A stretch of DNA of 64,000 nucleotides from Salana multivorans. Its GTDB lineage: Bacteria > Actinomycetota > Actinomycetes > Actinomycetales > Beutenbergiaceae. Every line of letters starts with the position of its first letter. The first letter of the stretch is position 1. Both the position numbers and the translations under genes were made by a program. This document shows positions 51,863 through 60,132 of the stretch, one piece after another. Below the pieces are notes generated by a model, which was not told the DNA's origin, searched no databases, and saw only the letters and a program-made list of their open reading frames with translations. The stretch covers positions 2,604,001 through 2,668,000 of the forward strand of contig NZ_RKHQ01000001.1 of NCBI RefSeq assembly GCF_003751805.1. The letters are read 5' to 3'.

Positions 51863-52303
51863 ATGAGCGCATCCGCCGAACCGGGGCCGGCCGGCACCCG
51901 CGTCCGCCGCTGGACGGCCGCCGCCGTCGTCGTCCTGCTCGTCCCGCTGGGACTCGCGGTGCGGCTGCTGCCGGGCCTGGTCGGGGACCTCGCCGGCGGT
52001 GTCGCGTACGCCGCGATGGTCTACGCGCTGCTCGTGGCGATCCTGCCCCGGGTGCGCCGCGCGAGCATCGCGTGCGCCGCGCTCGCGCTCGTCCTGGGGA
52101 TCGAGCTGCTCCAGCTCACGGGGGTGCCGACGGCGGTCGTCGGCGCGTTCCCGCCCGCGCGCTACGTGCTGGGCTCGACGTTCGCCTGGCTCGACCTCGT
52201 CTCGGCCGCCGCCGGGGTCGCAGTCGCGTCGGGCGTCGACGCCCTGGCGGCGCGGCGCGCCGCGGCTGCGCCGACTACTCGAACCCGACCAGGACGAGGC
52301 TGA
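51863..52303 (+). CDS. DUF2809 family membrane protein
   Basis: A 146-aa protein with four hydrophobic helices, matching DUF2809 (ELLQLTGVP, STFAWLDLVSAAAGV). Function is unknown. TAGCCT at 51851-51856 lies 6 nt before ATG 51863, giving a leaderless start whose -10 box contains the previous gene's TAG. Its last 29 nt overlap the convergent DUF1905 gene. Confidence 0.82.
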   Translation: MSASAEPGPAGTRVRRWTAAAVVVLLVPLGLAVRLLPGLVGDLAGGVAYAAMVYALLVAILPRVRRASIACAALALVLGIELLQLTGVPTAVVGAFPPARYVLGSTFAWLDLVSAAAGVAVASGVDALAARRAAAAPTTRTRPGRG

Positions 52304-52574
52304 CGACGACGTCCGTCCCCGCCTCGCAGTCCTCCGCGCGCCGCACCGCCTGCTTCACCGGGAGGATGAAGGACGCGGCCTCCTTGCTCGGGAAGATCGA
52401 CGTCGACCACGTCGTGGCGCCGATCGTCACCTCGACCTTGACGGAGCCGAAGCCGCCCTGCAGACCGGTGGTGCGCTCGTCGATCTCGTCGGCGAGGTCC
52501 GGCGGGACGGTGAGGAAGTGCCACACGCCCGGGGGAGGGGTCTTCCACACGCGGGCGGTGAACTCGTACGGCAT
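52275..52574 (-). CDS. DUF1905 domain protein
   Basis: A 99-aa protein comprising one DUF1905 domain (EFTARVWKTPPPGVWHFLTVP, GFGSVKVEVTIGATTWSTSIFP), a small beta-barrel of unknown function. No membrane segment. It stands alone, 50 nt downstream of merR on the same strand. Confidence 0.88.
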   Translation of the reverse strand: MPYEFTARVWKTPPPGVWHFLTVPPDLADEIDERTTGLQGGFGSVKVEVTIGATTWSTSIFPSKEAASFILPVKQAVRRAEDCEAGTDVVVSLVLVGFE

Positions 52575-52624
52575 GGGGCTCAGGGTACGGCGGCCGCGGG
52601 TCGCGACCGATCGGGTGCCGCGGC

Positions 52625-53062
52625 TCAGGCCCGGGCCGACTGCCGCGCTCGCTGGTCATCCGGGACGGGCGCTCCGGTGCAATCGAGACCGGCGGCGATG
52701 AGCAGCTCGTAGTGTGCGATCTTGCGCTCCAGGGCCGCCTCGGCCGCGTCGAGCCGTCGACGCTGCTCGCGCAGGAGGTCGCGCCCCTCCTCCAGCAGCG
52801 AGATCCGGCGCCCGTGGCTCGCGGCACCCTCCCCCAGCAGCTCGACGAAGCTCCTGGCGCCGGCGACGCTCATCCCGGCGCCGCGCAGCGCGAGCAGGAG
52901 CGCGACGAGCCCCTGCTCGGCCGGGCCGTAGCGACGGTGCCCCGAGGCGTCGCGCGGGACCCGGGGCAGCACGCCCTCCCGCTCGTACCAGCGCAGCGCG
53001 TCCGTCGTGATCCCGGCGGTCGCGGCCATCTCCGCGATCGCGAGTCGGCTCTCGTCCTCCAC
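52625..53062 (-). CDS. MerR-family transcriptional regulator
   Basis: A 145-aa regulator: N-terminal MerR helix-turn-helix (AIAEMAATAGITTDALRWYEREGVLP), wing, then a dimerisation coiled coil (LLREQRRRLDAAEAALERKIAHYELL). It resembles the SoxR/YyaN-like subgroup; only one Cys near the C-terminus is seen, so no iron-sulfur cluster or metal loop is evident. GTG 53062 is chosen over 53065 because it lies 6 nt from TAGGTT (53069-53074). Confidence 0.9.
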   Translation of the reverse strand: MEDESRLAIAEMAATAGITTDALRWYEREGVLPRVPRDASGHRRYGPAEQGLVALLLALRGAGMSVAGARSFVELLGEGAASHGRRISLLEEGRDLLREQRRRLDAAEAALERKIAHYELLIAAGLDCTGAPVPDDQRARQSARA

Positions 53063-53068
53063 CACTCG

Positions 53069-53140
53069 AACCTAGGCCGTGGAGCGCACTCCAGGGCAAG
53101 CGGCCCGGTTTGCCCTGGAGCGGACTCCAGCTCCTAGCGT
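53069..53140. promoter_or_regulatory. Mirror-image MerR-type promoters with 19-bp spacers
   Basis: Minus strand: -35 TTGCCC (53094-53099), 19-bp spacer, -10 TAGGTT (53069-53074). Plus strand: -35 TTGCCC (53110-53115), 19-bp spacer, -10 TAGCGT (53135-53140). Each spacer holds a dyad of the form TGGAG-N4-CTCCA (CTGGAGCGGACTCCAG on the plus side). Overlong 19-bp spacers are the hallmark of MerR-activated promoters, so the regulator should activate both its own gene and the oxidoreductase. Confidence 0.85.
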
Positions 53141-53176
53141 CGCCGGCGTCCGTTCCTGCAATCCCGAGGAGGCGCC

Positions 53177-54154
53177 GTGCGCGCACTCACCGTCACCGAC
53201 ACACCGACGACCGAGGGCACCGTCCGCGGTCTCGCCCTGACCGAGCGGCCGACCCCGCGTCCCGCGGCCGGGGAGGTCACCATCGACGTCGAGGCCGCGG
53301 GCATCGGCCTCATCGACGCCCTCTGGGCATCGGGTGCGATGCCGCAGCACGAGGGGTTCGTCCCCGGGCTCGAGGTGGCCGGGACCGTTCGCGAGGTCGG
53401 CGCCGGCGTCGTCGGCCTCCACGTCGGCCAGCCGGTGGCCGCGCTCCTGCCCGGCGCCGGCGGCTTCGCCGAGGTGGCGACGGCCGTCGCCGCTCTCGTG
53501 ACGCCGGTGCCCGACGGCATGGCGACGGCGCAGGCCGCCGTGGTCCCGATCAACACCGTGACGGCGCACCTCGCGCTCACGACCGTCGCTCGCCTGGCGG
53601 CCGGCGAGAGCGTGCTCGTGCACGCGGGCGTCGGCGGCCTCGGCTCGCAGTTCGGGCAGGTCGCCCGGGCGCTCGGCGCCGCCCGCGTGGACGCCGTCGT
53701 CGGGACGCCGGAGAAGCTGCTGGTCGCGCGCGACCTCGGCTACGACCACGCCCACCTGCGCGCCGAGCCGGCGACCGTGCCGGACGGCGCGTACGACGTC
53801 GTCGTCGACCCGGTCGGCGGCGACGCGACGGCCCGCGCCTTCCAGGCCCTGCGCGGCGGTGGCCGGCTGGTCCGCGTCGGCAACGCGTCCCGGGCGGGTG
53901 ACGTCGGTCTCAGCTCCCTCGCGCACTGGCTCGAGAACAAGACGACGGCCGGGTTCAACGTCGGCGCGTGGCTGGGCGACCATCCCGAGCAGGGGGCGGA
54001 GTCGCTGCGCTGGTCGCTGGGCGCGGTCGCCGGCGGGACGGTCCGGGTCGACCTCACGGGCACCGGTGAGCTCGCCGACCACGCGGCCATGCTGGCCGAC
54101 CTCCTGTCGGGCGCGACCACCGGGAAGCTCGCGTTCCTCGTCGGGAGGGAATGA
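53177..54154 (+). CDS. Quinone oxidoreductase-like MDR protein
   Basis: A 325-aa medium-chain dehydrogenase/reductase without the structural zinc cysteines, hence quinone-reductase/enoyl-reductase type. NADPH fold: SVLVHAGVGGLGSQFGQVARALGA; substrate part: EVTIDVEAAGIGLIDALWASGAMP. GTG 53177 has GAGGAGG upstream. It is the target of the divergent MerR regulator and likely deals with quinones or electrophiles. Confidence 0.9.
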   Translation: MRALTVTDTPTTEGTVRGLALTERPTPRPAAGEVTIDVEAAGIGLIDALWASGAMPQHEGFVPGLEVAGTVREVGAGVVGLHVGQPVAALLPGAGGFAEVATAVAALVTPVPDGMATAQAAVVPINTVTAHLALTTVARLAAGESVLVHAGVGGLGSQFGQVARALGAARVDAVVGTPEKLLVARDLGYDHAHLRAEPATVPDGAYDVVVDPVGGDATARAFQALRGGGRLVRVGNASRAGDVGLSSLAHWLENKTTAGFNVGAWLGDHPEQGAESLRWSLGAVAGGTVRVDLTGTGELADHAAMLADLLSGATTGKLAFLVGRE

Positions 54155-54195
54155 CGCGGGGGACCGCCGAGCCGCGGGCGGTCGGGCCGCGGCGC

Positions 54196-55389
54196 TCAGG
54201 GGGTGAGGCGCAGGACGCGGTCGTCGTCCCCGGTCGGCTCCCCGCGCCCGTCGGTGTTGTTGGTGAGCACCCACAGCGTGCCGTCGGGCGCCAGCGCGAC
54301 GTCGCGGAGCCGCCCGTGCTCGCCGACCAGGCGTTCGGTCGACGACGCGAGGTCGTCCAGGGGGATCACGCGCAGGCGCTGGCCGCGGAGGTTGGCGACG
54401 TAGATCGCGCCGTCCGCGATCGCCAGCCCGCTCGGGCTCGCGTCGGCCGGTGCCCACTGCTGCACGGGGTCGACGTAGCCGTCCCGGCCCGCGATGCCCT
54501 CGACCTCGGGCCAGCCGTAGTTGCCGCCGGGCCGGATGACGTTGAGCTCGTCCCACGTGTCCTGGCCGAACTCCGATGCGTACAGCGTGCCGTCGCCGTC
54601 CCAGCCGAGGCCCTGCGGGTTGCGGTGGCCGTAGCTGTAGACGGGGGAGCCGGGGAACGGGTTGTCGTCCGGGACGGCGCCGTCGGGCGTCAGCCGGAGG
54701 ATCTTCCCGGCGAGGCTCGCGACGTCCTGCGCGGCCGGCCGGTCCCCGGCGTCCCCGACGGTCGCGTAGAGCATCCCGTCGGGCCCGAACGCGATCCGGC
54801 CGCCGTTGTGGTTGGCCGCCGACGGCAGTCCGGCCAGGATCGTCTCCGCGTCGCCCAGCGCGAGGGACCCCGGGCGGCCGGTGAGGTCGTAGCGGACGAT
54901 CCGGTTGTCGTCGGCGGTCGTGAGATAGGCGTAGAGGGAGCCGTCGTCGACGGCGATGCCGAGGAGCCCGCCCTCGCCGCGGTGGACGACGCCGTCGATG
55001 ACACCGACCTCGCGCGCGGTGCCGTCCTCGGCCAGCTCGAGGACGCGCCCGGAGTCGCGCTCGCTGACGAGGGCGATGTGCTGGGCGGGCGCGTCGGGCG
55101 CGTCGGGCGCGGCGGGCGCGGCGAGGAACGCGATCGACCACGGGGCGTCGAGGCCCGTCGCGTGCACCTCGACGGCCGCGGGCGGTGCTGCTGGCGTCGC
55201 CGGTGCGGACGGTGACGGCGTGGATGGTGTGGACGGTGACGGCGTGGACGCGGACGACGTCGACGTCGCGCCCGGCGGCGGGGCGGACGTCGGCTCGTCG
55301 GGCACCGTCGTGCAGGAGGTCAGCGCCGCGGCCACGGCGATGGCGGCGAGACCGGCGATGGGGGCGCGCCGTGGCGTCGGGGTCGGCAT
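54196..55389 (-). CDS. PQQ-dependent sugar dehydrogenase-like lipoprotein
   Basis: A 397-aa exported lipoprotein (lipobox LTSC, Cys about 26) with a Ser/Thr/Pro spacer and a GSDH six-bladed propeller: GGLLGIAVDDGS, HNGGRIAFGPDGMLYATVGDAGD (in part), GHRNPQGLGWDGDGTLYASE and NYGWPEVEG. Such enzymes oxidise aldoses with PQQ outside the membrane; no PQQ synthesis genes are in the window. CACACT precedes ATG 55389 by 5 nt. Confidence 0.88.
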   Translation of the reverse strand: MPTPTPRRAPIAGLAAIAVAAALTSCTTVPDEPTSAPPPGATSTSSASTPSPSTPSTPSPSAPATPAAPPAAVEVHATGLDAPWSIAFLAAPAAPDAPDAPAQHIALVSERDSGRVLELAEDGTAREVGVIDGVVHRGEGGLLGIAVDDGSLYAYLTTADDNRIVRYDLTGRPGSLALGDAETILAGLPSAANHNGGRIAFGPDGMLYATVGDAGDRPAAQDVASLAGKILRLTPDGAVPDDNPFPGSPVYSYGHRNPQGLGWDGDGTLYASEFGQDTWDELNVIRPGGNYGWPEVEGIAGRDGYVDPVQQWAPADASPSGLAIADGAIYVANLRGQRLRVIPLDDLASSTERLVGEHGRLRDVALAPDGTLWVLTNNTDGRGEPTGDDDRVLRLTP

Positions 55390-55461
55390 GGTCCAGTGTG
55401 CCCCGCGTCGTCCGGCACGACCAGGGTGCCGGGCGACGCGGGGCCGGGGGCCCGCGCGGGG

Positions 55462-56106
55462 TCAGTACGCGACGGTGAAGCGGCGCCGGTGGTGCGCCGG
55501 CGTCTCGATCTCCGTCACGACGGCGTCCGCGAGGTCCGCGCCCGAGATGGCCGAGGTGCCGTCGGCGTCGGCGAGCAGCACGTCGTCGCCGAGACGGTAG
55601 GTGCCCGTCGCCTCGCCCGGCGCGTAGGAGCCGAACCCGGCGGCCGGGCTGACGTAGAACCAGTCGAGGTCGTCCTCGCGGGCGCGCAGGTCGTCGAGGA
55701 CGGCGCTCATCTCGGCCGCCTCCTCCTTGAACGCCTCGGGGAAGGACGCGGTGTCGGCGAGCCGCGGCCCGCCCGGGGCGACCAGGAGGGAGCCGGCCCC
55801 GCCGATGACGCCGAGGCGGACGCCCGCGTCACCGGCCAGGCCGGCGAGGGTGGCGAGGACGGGGCGCACCCGTCCCACCAGCTCCCCGCGCGGGGCGAGG
55901 GCGGAGATGACGACCTCCGCGTCGGCGACGGCCGAGGCGAGGACGGCGTCGTCGAGCACGCTGCCGGTCACGTACCGGACGCCCGCCACCTGGTCGGCGG
56001 GCAGGGCGCGGCTGATGGACGTGACGTCGTGTCCCCGCGCGGCGGCGGCCCGGACGATGTGACCCCCGGCGTAGCCGGTTCCCCCGAGGACGGTGATGCG
56101 AGACAT
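55462..56106 (-). CDS. NAD(P)-binding SDR/NmrA-like reductase
   Basis: A 214-aa atypical short-chain dehydrogenase: ITVLGGTGYAGGHIVRAAAARGHDV is the dinucleotide-binding loop and FYVSPAAGFGSYAPGEATGTYRLG lies near the end. It lacks the classical YxxxK, as in NmrA-type sensors and NAD(P)H-binding proteins. ATG 56106 follows GAAGGGA. It diverges from an hxlR gene, a common pairing in which HxlR represses the reductase. Confidence 0.85.
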   Translation of the reverse strand: MSRITVLGGTGYAGGHIVRAAAARGHDVTSISRALPADQVAGVRYVTGSVLDDAVLASAVADAEVVISALAPRGELVGRVRPVLATLAGLAGDAGVRLGVIGGAGSLLVAPGGPRLADTASFPEAFKEEAAEMSAVLDDLRAREDDLDWFYVSPAAGFGSYAPGEATGTYRLGDDVLLADADGTSAISGADLADAVVTEIETPAHHRRRFTVAY

Positions 56107-56143
56107 GAGTATCCCTTCGATAGTGGATTACGACTGGGTAGTT

Positions 56144-56160
56144 AGTTACTGTAGGTGACT
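56144..56160. promoter_or_regulatory. Candidate HxlR operator
   Basis: AGTTAC-N5-GTGACT (5 of 6 bases symmetrical) lies mid-way between the divergent reductase and hxlR genes in an AT-richer patch that also contains overlapping TAGTTA repeats. Confidence 0.45.
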
Positions 56161-56231
56161 CAAGGAGACTCGGGAAGAGGGCACCGCCAGGTGCCCTGCC
56201 GACCGACTGGTGACTCGGTGGAGGAGGCGTC

Positions 56232-56621
56232 GTGACGCAGCCCGTGTGGGACCCGCTCGTCCGGGACTGTCCGTCGAGACGGCTGCTCGACCGGATCGGC
56301 GACCGATGGACGGTGCTCGTCGTCGGCGTCCTGGCCGACGGCCGGCTCCGGTTCTCCGAGATCCAGCACGCCGTCGACGGGGTGTCGCAGAAGATGCTGA
56401 CGCAGACGCTCCGGGCGCTCGAGCGCGACGGGCTCGTCGCGCGGACGGTGTTCCCCCAGGTGCCGCCGCGGGTGGAGTACGAGCTCACCGACGTCGGGCG
56501 CAGCCTCCTCGGGCCGCTGCGGGCGCTCACCGACTGGGCGACTGAGCACATGTCCGGCGTCCTCGACGCGCGCGGCAGCTACGACGAGGCCCAGGCTCGG
56601 GACGAGCTCGCGGCGCACTGA
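56232..56621 (+). CDS. HxlR-family transcriptional regulator
   Basis: A 129-aa winged-helix protein: CPSRRLLDRIGDRWTVLVVGVLADG, FSEIQHAVDGVSQKMLTQTLRALERDGLV and the wing YELTDVGRSL define the HxlR family. The single N-terminal Cys (about residue 13) is the usual redox- or aldehyde-sensing position. GTG 56232 follows GGAGGAGG. The likely target is the divergent reductase gene. Confidence 0.9.
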   Translation: MTQPVWDPLVRDCPSRRLLDRIGDRWTVLVVGVLADGRLRFSEIQHAVDGVSQKMLTQTLRALERDGLVARTVFPQVPPRVEYELTDVGRSLLGPLRALTDWATEHMSGVLDARGSYDEAQARDELAAH

Positions 56622-56659
56622 CGTCGCGCGCCGACGTCCCGCCGGCGCCCGGCCGGGCG

Positions 56660-57037
56660 TCAGACGAGCGAGCCGAGCCAGAGCCCGAGCCCGGCCAGCG
56701 CCGTCGTGACGACGAGCGTCCCGAGCCCGGTCAGGACGGCGGCGAGGTGCTTGCGCTCCTGGACGAGGCGGACCGTCTCGAAGCTGGCGGTCGAGAAGGT
56801 CGTGTAGCCGCCGAGGAAGCCGGTGCCGACGACGAGCTGCCAGGTCTCCGGCAGGACGGTCGCGGTGGCGAGGCCGGTCACCAGACCGAGCAGGAACGAT
56901 CCCGTGACGTTGATGACGATGGTGCCCCACGGCAGGGCACCGCGACGGCGGGAGCTGATGACCCCGTCGAGCAGGAGCCGGCAGGCGGCGCCGATCCCTC
57001 CGGCGAGGGCGAGCGCGACGAACGACAGCGCGGTCAC
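56660..57037 (-). CDS. crcB2: Fluoride channel subunit CrcB/Fluc
   Basis: A 125-aa four-helix fluoride exporter: GGIGAACRLLLDG, GTIVINVTGSFLLGL, and GFLGGYTTFSTASFE hold the conserved Asn, Phe and TTFST elements. ATG 57037 overlaps the upstream crcB1 stop (ATGA). Paired crcB genes typically form heterodimers in Gram-positives. Confidence 0.94.
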   Translation of the reverse strand: MTALSFVALALAGGIGAACRLLLDGVISSRRRGALPWGTIVINVTGSFLLGLVTGLATATVLPETWQLVVGTGFLGGYTTFSTASFETVRLVQERKHLAAVLTGLGTLVVTTALAGLGLWLGSLV

Positions 57038-57549
57038 CGGACCGCCCGCCGGCTCCGGCGGTGCGTCGCCGCGGCGACCGCGATGCCGGCCCAGGTCGCG
57101 ACCGCACCGACGAGGACGGTCGTGAGCCCGTAGCCGATCCCGGCGGCGACGGCGCCGTTGCCCAGCAGCGTCGCGGTGCCGACCGCCAGGGCGCTGTAGG
57201 TGGTGAACCCGCCCATGACGCCGGTCCCGAGCAGGAGCCGGGCCGAGCGCCGCCGGCCGCGATCGGGACCGCCCCGCGCGAGGGCGTCGAGCAGGACACC
57301 GAGCAGGAAGGCGCCGGTGAGGTTGATCCCGAGGATCGCGTAGGGGATGCCGTCCGCCGACGGTGCCGCCAGGCTGATCGCCTCGCGGGCGCCCGTGCCG
57401 AGCGTGCCGCCGAGCAGCACCAGGAGCAGGGAGCCGGCTCGCAGGTGCACCGGTCGGGGACCGCCGGTCGAGGCGGCGGCGCCCGCGGGGTCGGGATCGA
57501 CGGCCGCGCCGATGTCGGGATCGGTCGGTGTGTGGGCCGGCGCGGTCAT
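57034..57549 (-). CDS. crcB1: Fluoride channel subunit CrcB/Fluc, N-terminally extended
   Basis: A 171-aa CrcB with the core GGTLGTGAREAISL, GINLTGAFLLGVL and GVMGGFTTYSALAVG. It carries an extra Pro/Ala-rich cytoplasmic extension of about 40 residues. It is paired with the next gene for a heterodimeric channel. ATG 57549 overlaps the uspA stop by ATGA, so the three genes are coupled. Confidence 0.93.
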   Translation of the reverse strand: MTAPAHTPTDPDIGAAVDPDPAGAAASTGGPRPVHLRAGSLLLVLLGGTLGTGAREAISLAAPSADGIPYAILGINLTGAFLLGVLLDALARGGPDRGRRRSARLLLGTGVMGGFTTYSALAVGTATLLGNGAVAAGIGYGLTTVLVGAVATWAGIAVAAATHRRSRRAVR

Positions 57550-58058
57550 CGCTCCTCCTCCGCCCAGGGCAGCGGGGCGTCGAGGCCGACGGGACTCAGC
57601 GGGACGACCACGACCGGGCGGTGCTGGCGGTGGGCGAGCTGCGCGGCGACCGAGCCGTTGAAGAACTCGTGCAGCGCCCCGCGGAACCCGGGCTCGCGCG
57701 TCCCGATCACGATCATGGCCGCGTCGACGTCGTCGGCGAGCCGCGCCAGCTCGCGCGCCGGGCTGCCGGCCAGCGCACGCGTCGACCACGGGACCTGCCG
57801 TCCGGTGAGGGCCGCGGCGATCGCGGAGCGCAGGTCGGGGTCGAACACCTCGACGGCGTCGTCGGCGAGGTCGGGATCGATCGACGTCGCGATGACCGTC
57901 CCGGCCGGTCCCGTGTCGATCGGGTAGCGCGCGACGTCGACGGACGCGCACACCAGCTCCGCGCCGAAGCGCTCGGCGAACGTCGCGGCGGTGACGACGA
58001 CGGCGTCGGGCTGCCCGAGGGCGACACCGACGACGACGTGGGTCCGCGGGGTGGGCAT
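57546..58058 (-). CDS. Universal stress protein (UspA fold)
   Basis: A 170-aa single UspA domain: HVVVGVALGQPDAVVVTAA at the start and the nucleotide-loop region AAMIVIGTREPGFRGALHEFFNGSVAAQL (in part), matching the G-x2-G-x9-G-S ATP-binding pattern in modified form, then HRPVVVVPL. It is the first gene of the operon with two fluoride channels and sits behind a fluoride riboswitch, so it is presumably fluoride-induced. AAGGAG lies 8 nt before ATG 58058. Confidence 0.9.
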   Translation of the reverse strand: MPTPRTHVVVGVALGQPDAVVVTAATFAERFGAELVCASVDVARYPIDTGPAGTVIATSIDPDLADDAVEVFDPDLRSAIAAALTGRQVPWSTRALAGSPARELARLADDVDAAMIVIGTREPGFRGALHEFFNGSVAAQLAHRQHRPVVVVPLSPVGLDAPLPWAEEER

Positions 58059-58330
58059 GGGGATCTCCTTCGTTCGACGTGGTTCGACGGGCACGCGGGC
58101 GCGCTCGTGCGGCACCGAGGGCGGGGTGGAGGGCCGTGCGGAGGGCATGGCGGGAGCCGGCGCGGAGGTCGCGGCGGGCTCGGTGGCGGAACGGCCCGGG
58201 GTGGCGCGCGGGTCGGACGCGGTAAAGGGGTCGCTCGTCGTGCGCGAGCATCGGGTGCCCGATGCGGGGGAGCCCTCGCCGTTGGTGCGCGTCGGGACGC
58301 TCTCGGACCGGTGCGTCGGCGCAGCAGACA
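58059..58330 (-). other. Long leader of the uspA-crcB operon
   Basis: About 270 nt between the riboswitch hairpin and uspA. The uspA frame stays open upstream through it but with unconserved Ser/Pro/Arg-rich codons, so I do not extend the gene. No separate small gene is convincing. Confidence 0.5.
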
Positions 58331-58410
58331 CCCGTGACTCCTCTCGTCACAGGTGCTATCAGCCGAGAACGGCGGTTCGGGCTGTCTGCCCCGGCGAGCG
58401 CCATCGCCGT
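58331..58410 (-). ncRNA. Fluoride riboswitch (crcB motif) and expression-platform hairpin
   Basis: Read on the minus strand from 58408: GGCGATGGCGCTCGCC, then AACCGCC, then GGCTGATAGCACC, the conserved elements and order of the crcB-motif aptamer (GGCGATG...CGCC, AAC-GCC pseudoknot strand, GGCTGAT). P1 forms between GGCGCT (58402-58397) and AGCACC (58357-58352) with one mismatch. The 3' strand of P1 overlaps CCTGTGAC, which pairs with GTCACGGG (58353-58331 region) in an 8-bp hairpin, so ligand-bound P1 and this hairpin exclude each other. It precedes uspA-crcB1-crcB2. Confidence 0.85.
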
Positions 58411-58416
58411 GTCGTC

Positions 58417-58445
58417 ATCCTGGCACGGAACCCGCGACGGGACAA
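58417..58445 (-). promoter_or_regulatory. Promoter of the fluoride operon
   Basis: On the minus strand -35 TTGTCC (58440-58445) and -10 CAGGAT (58417-58422) are separated by exactly 17 nt. Initiation would fall at about 58410, right at the aptamer's 5' end. Confidence 0.7.
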
Positions 58446-58471
58446 CGGTGGGCGTCGCGTGCCCACCTGGG

Positions 58472-58544
<73 letters not shown>

Positions 58545-58710
58545 ACACGACCCGTGTGGGCGGACGGTCACGACGCACACGGCCCACGAGGTCGACGCCA
58601 ATCCTACGGACTCGCGGCGCCGCGGCGGTCGGGTCGCCGCCCGGTTCTCCGCGGCCGCGGTCGCGGTCGGGCGCCGACCGGCTGCGGCCCCGGCGCCGCC
58701 GCGCGGCCCG

Positions 58711-59985
58711 TCAGGGGTACTGCCCGCGCAGGCGGTGCGCCTCCCAGACCCGGTGCACCGCGAGGCACGTCGCCGCCTCGCGCAGCGAGAGGTCCTGCTG
58801 CTTGCCGTAGGTGAGCACGGAGTGCCACGCCATCGTCATGCGGTCGCGCAGGCGCTCGTTGACCTCGTCCTCGGTCCACCAGTACGCCTGGTTCGCCTGC
58901 ACCCACTCGAAGTAGGAGACGACGACGCCACCCGCGTTGGCGAGGATGTCCGGCACGACCAGCACGCCCTTCGCCCGCAGGATCGCGTCGGCCGCCTTGG
59001 TGGTCGGGCCGTTCGCCCCCTCGACGACGAGGCCGGCGCGCACCCGGTCGGCGTTCTCCTCCGTCAGCACGCCCTCCACCGCGGCGGGGACGAGGGCGTC
59101 GCACTCGAGCTCGAGCATCGCGCCGCCGTCGATGGCCTCGGCCCCCGCGAACCCGGTGACCGTCCCCGTCTCGTCGACGTGGCGCGCGAGGCGGTGGACG
59201 TCAAGTCCCTCGGGGTCGTGGACCGCGCCGTCGATGTCGCTCACCGCGATGACCCGGACGCCGGCCTCGGCGAGCAGGCGGGCCGTGTCGCGCCCGACCT
59301 TGCCGAAGCCCTGGACGACGGCGGTCGAGCGCGTGGGCTCCAGGCCGCGGTGCGCCAGCGCGAGGAGCGTGATGTGGGCGACGCCGCGCGACGTCGCCGA
59401 CGCCCGCCCCAGCGAGCCGCCGACGCTCACCGGCTTGCCGGTGACGACGCCCAGCACCGTGCGACCCTGGTTGACGGAGTAGGTGTCCATCATCCAGGCC
59501 ATGGTCTGCTCGCTCGTGCCGACGTCGGGCGCCGGGATGTCCTGGTCGGGGCCGATGAGCGGCATGATCTCGCTGGTGTAGCGGCGCGTGATGCGCTCGA
59601 GCTCGCCCTCGGAGAAGTGCCGCGGATCGATGTTGATCCCGCCCTTCGCGCCGCCGTACGGGACGTCGACCAGCGCGCACTTCCACGTCATCCACATCGC
59701 GAGCGCGCGCACCTCGTCGAGGTCGACGCCGGGCGCGTACCGCACGCCGCCCTTCGCCGGGCCGCGGGTGAAGTTGTGCTGCACGCGGTGGCCGGTGAAG
59801 ACCTGGGTGCTCCCGTCGTCCATCCGCACCGGGACGCTCACCGTCAGCTCGCGGCGTGGCGTCGCGAGCACGGCGTGCGGACCGGGTCCAAGTCCGAGGT
59901 GGTCGATCGCGAAGGCGAGCTGCGCCTGCGCGTCGTCGAGGGGGCCGCCCGGGTGCCCCGCACCCCCTGCCGTCGTCGTGCTCAC
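58711..59985 (-). CDS. Glutamate/leucine/phenylalanine/valine-type dehydrogenase
   Basis: A 424-aa hexameric GDH-family enzyme converting an amino acid to its 2-oxo acid with NAD(P). It has HNFTRGPAKGGVRYAP, the catalytic Lys region DVPYGGAKGGI, PAPDVGTSEQTMAWMMD and the Rossmann VVQGFGKVGRDTARLL; the C-terminus SYFEWVQANQAYWWTEDEV favours glutamate dehydrogenase. GTG 59985 is preferred because GGGGAG lies 8 nt upstream; GTG 59994 and ATG 60018 are in frame. Confidence 0.9.
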   Translation of the reverse strand: MSTTTAGGAGHPGGPLDDAQAQLAFAIDHLGLGPGPHAVLATPRRELTVSVPVRMDDGSTQVFTGHRVQHNFTRGPAKGGVRYAPGVDLDEVRALAMWMTWKCALVDVPYGGAKGGINIDPRHFSEGELERITRRYTSEIMPLIGPDQDIPAPDVGTSEQTMAWMMDTYSVNQGRTVLGVVTGKPVSVGGSLGRASATSRGVAHITLLALAHRGLEPTRSTAVVQGFGKVGRDTARLLAEAGVRVIAVSDIDGAVHDPEGLDVHRLARHVDETGTVTGFAGAEAIDGGAMLELECDALVPAAVEGVLTEENADRVRAGLVVEGANGPTTKAADAILRAKGVLVVPDILANAGGVVVSYFEWVQANQAYWWTEDEVNERLRDRMTMAWHSVLTYGKQQDLSLREAATCLAVHRVWEAHRLRGQYP

Positions 59986-60047
59986 GGTGCTCACTCCCCA
60001 ACTCTCATGGTCGCGCATCGCGACCCGCCGGTGGTTCCCGCAGCCCC

Positions 60048-60113
60048 ACGTTAGGCGATCGTGCCGCGCACGGTCACGACGTCCCCGGCGCGGCTGTTTG
60101 GTGCCGTGGCACC
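60048..60113. promoter_or_regulatory. Dehydrogenase promoter and 14-bp palindrome
   Basis: Minus-strand TAACGT (60048-60053) is the likely dehydrogenase -10. The perfect dyad GGTGCC-GT-GGCACC (60100-60113) lies between the divergent dehydrogenase and GTPase genes and could be an operator for either. Confidence 0.5.
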
Positions 60114-60132
60114 GCTCGGGCACGCTGAGGGC

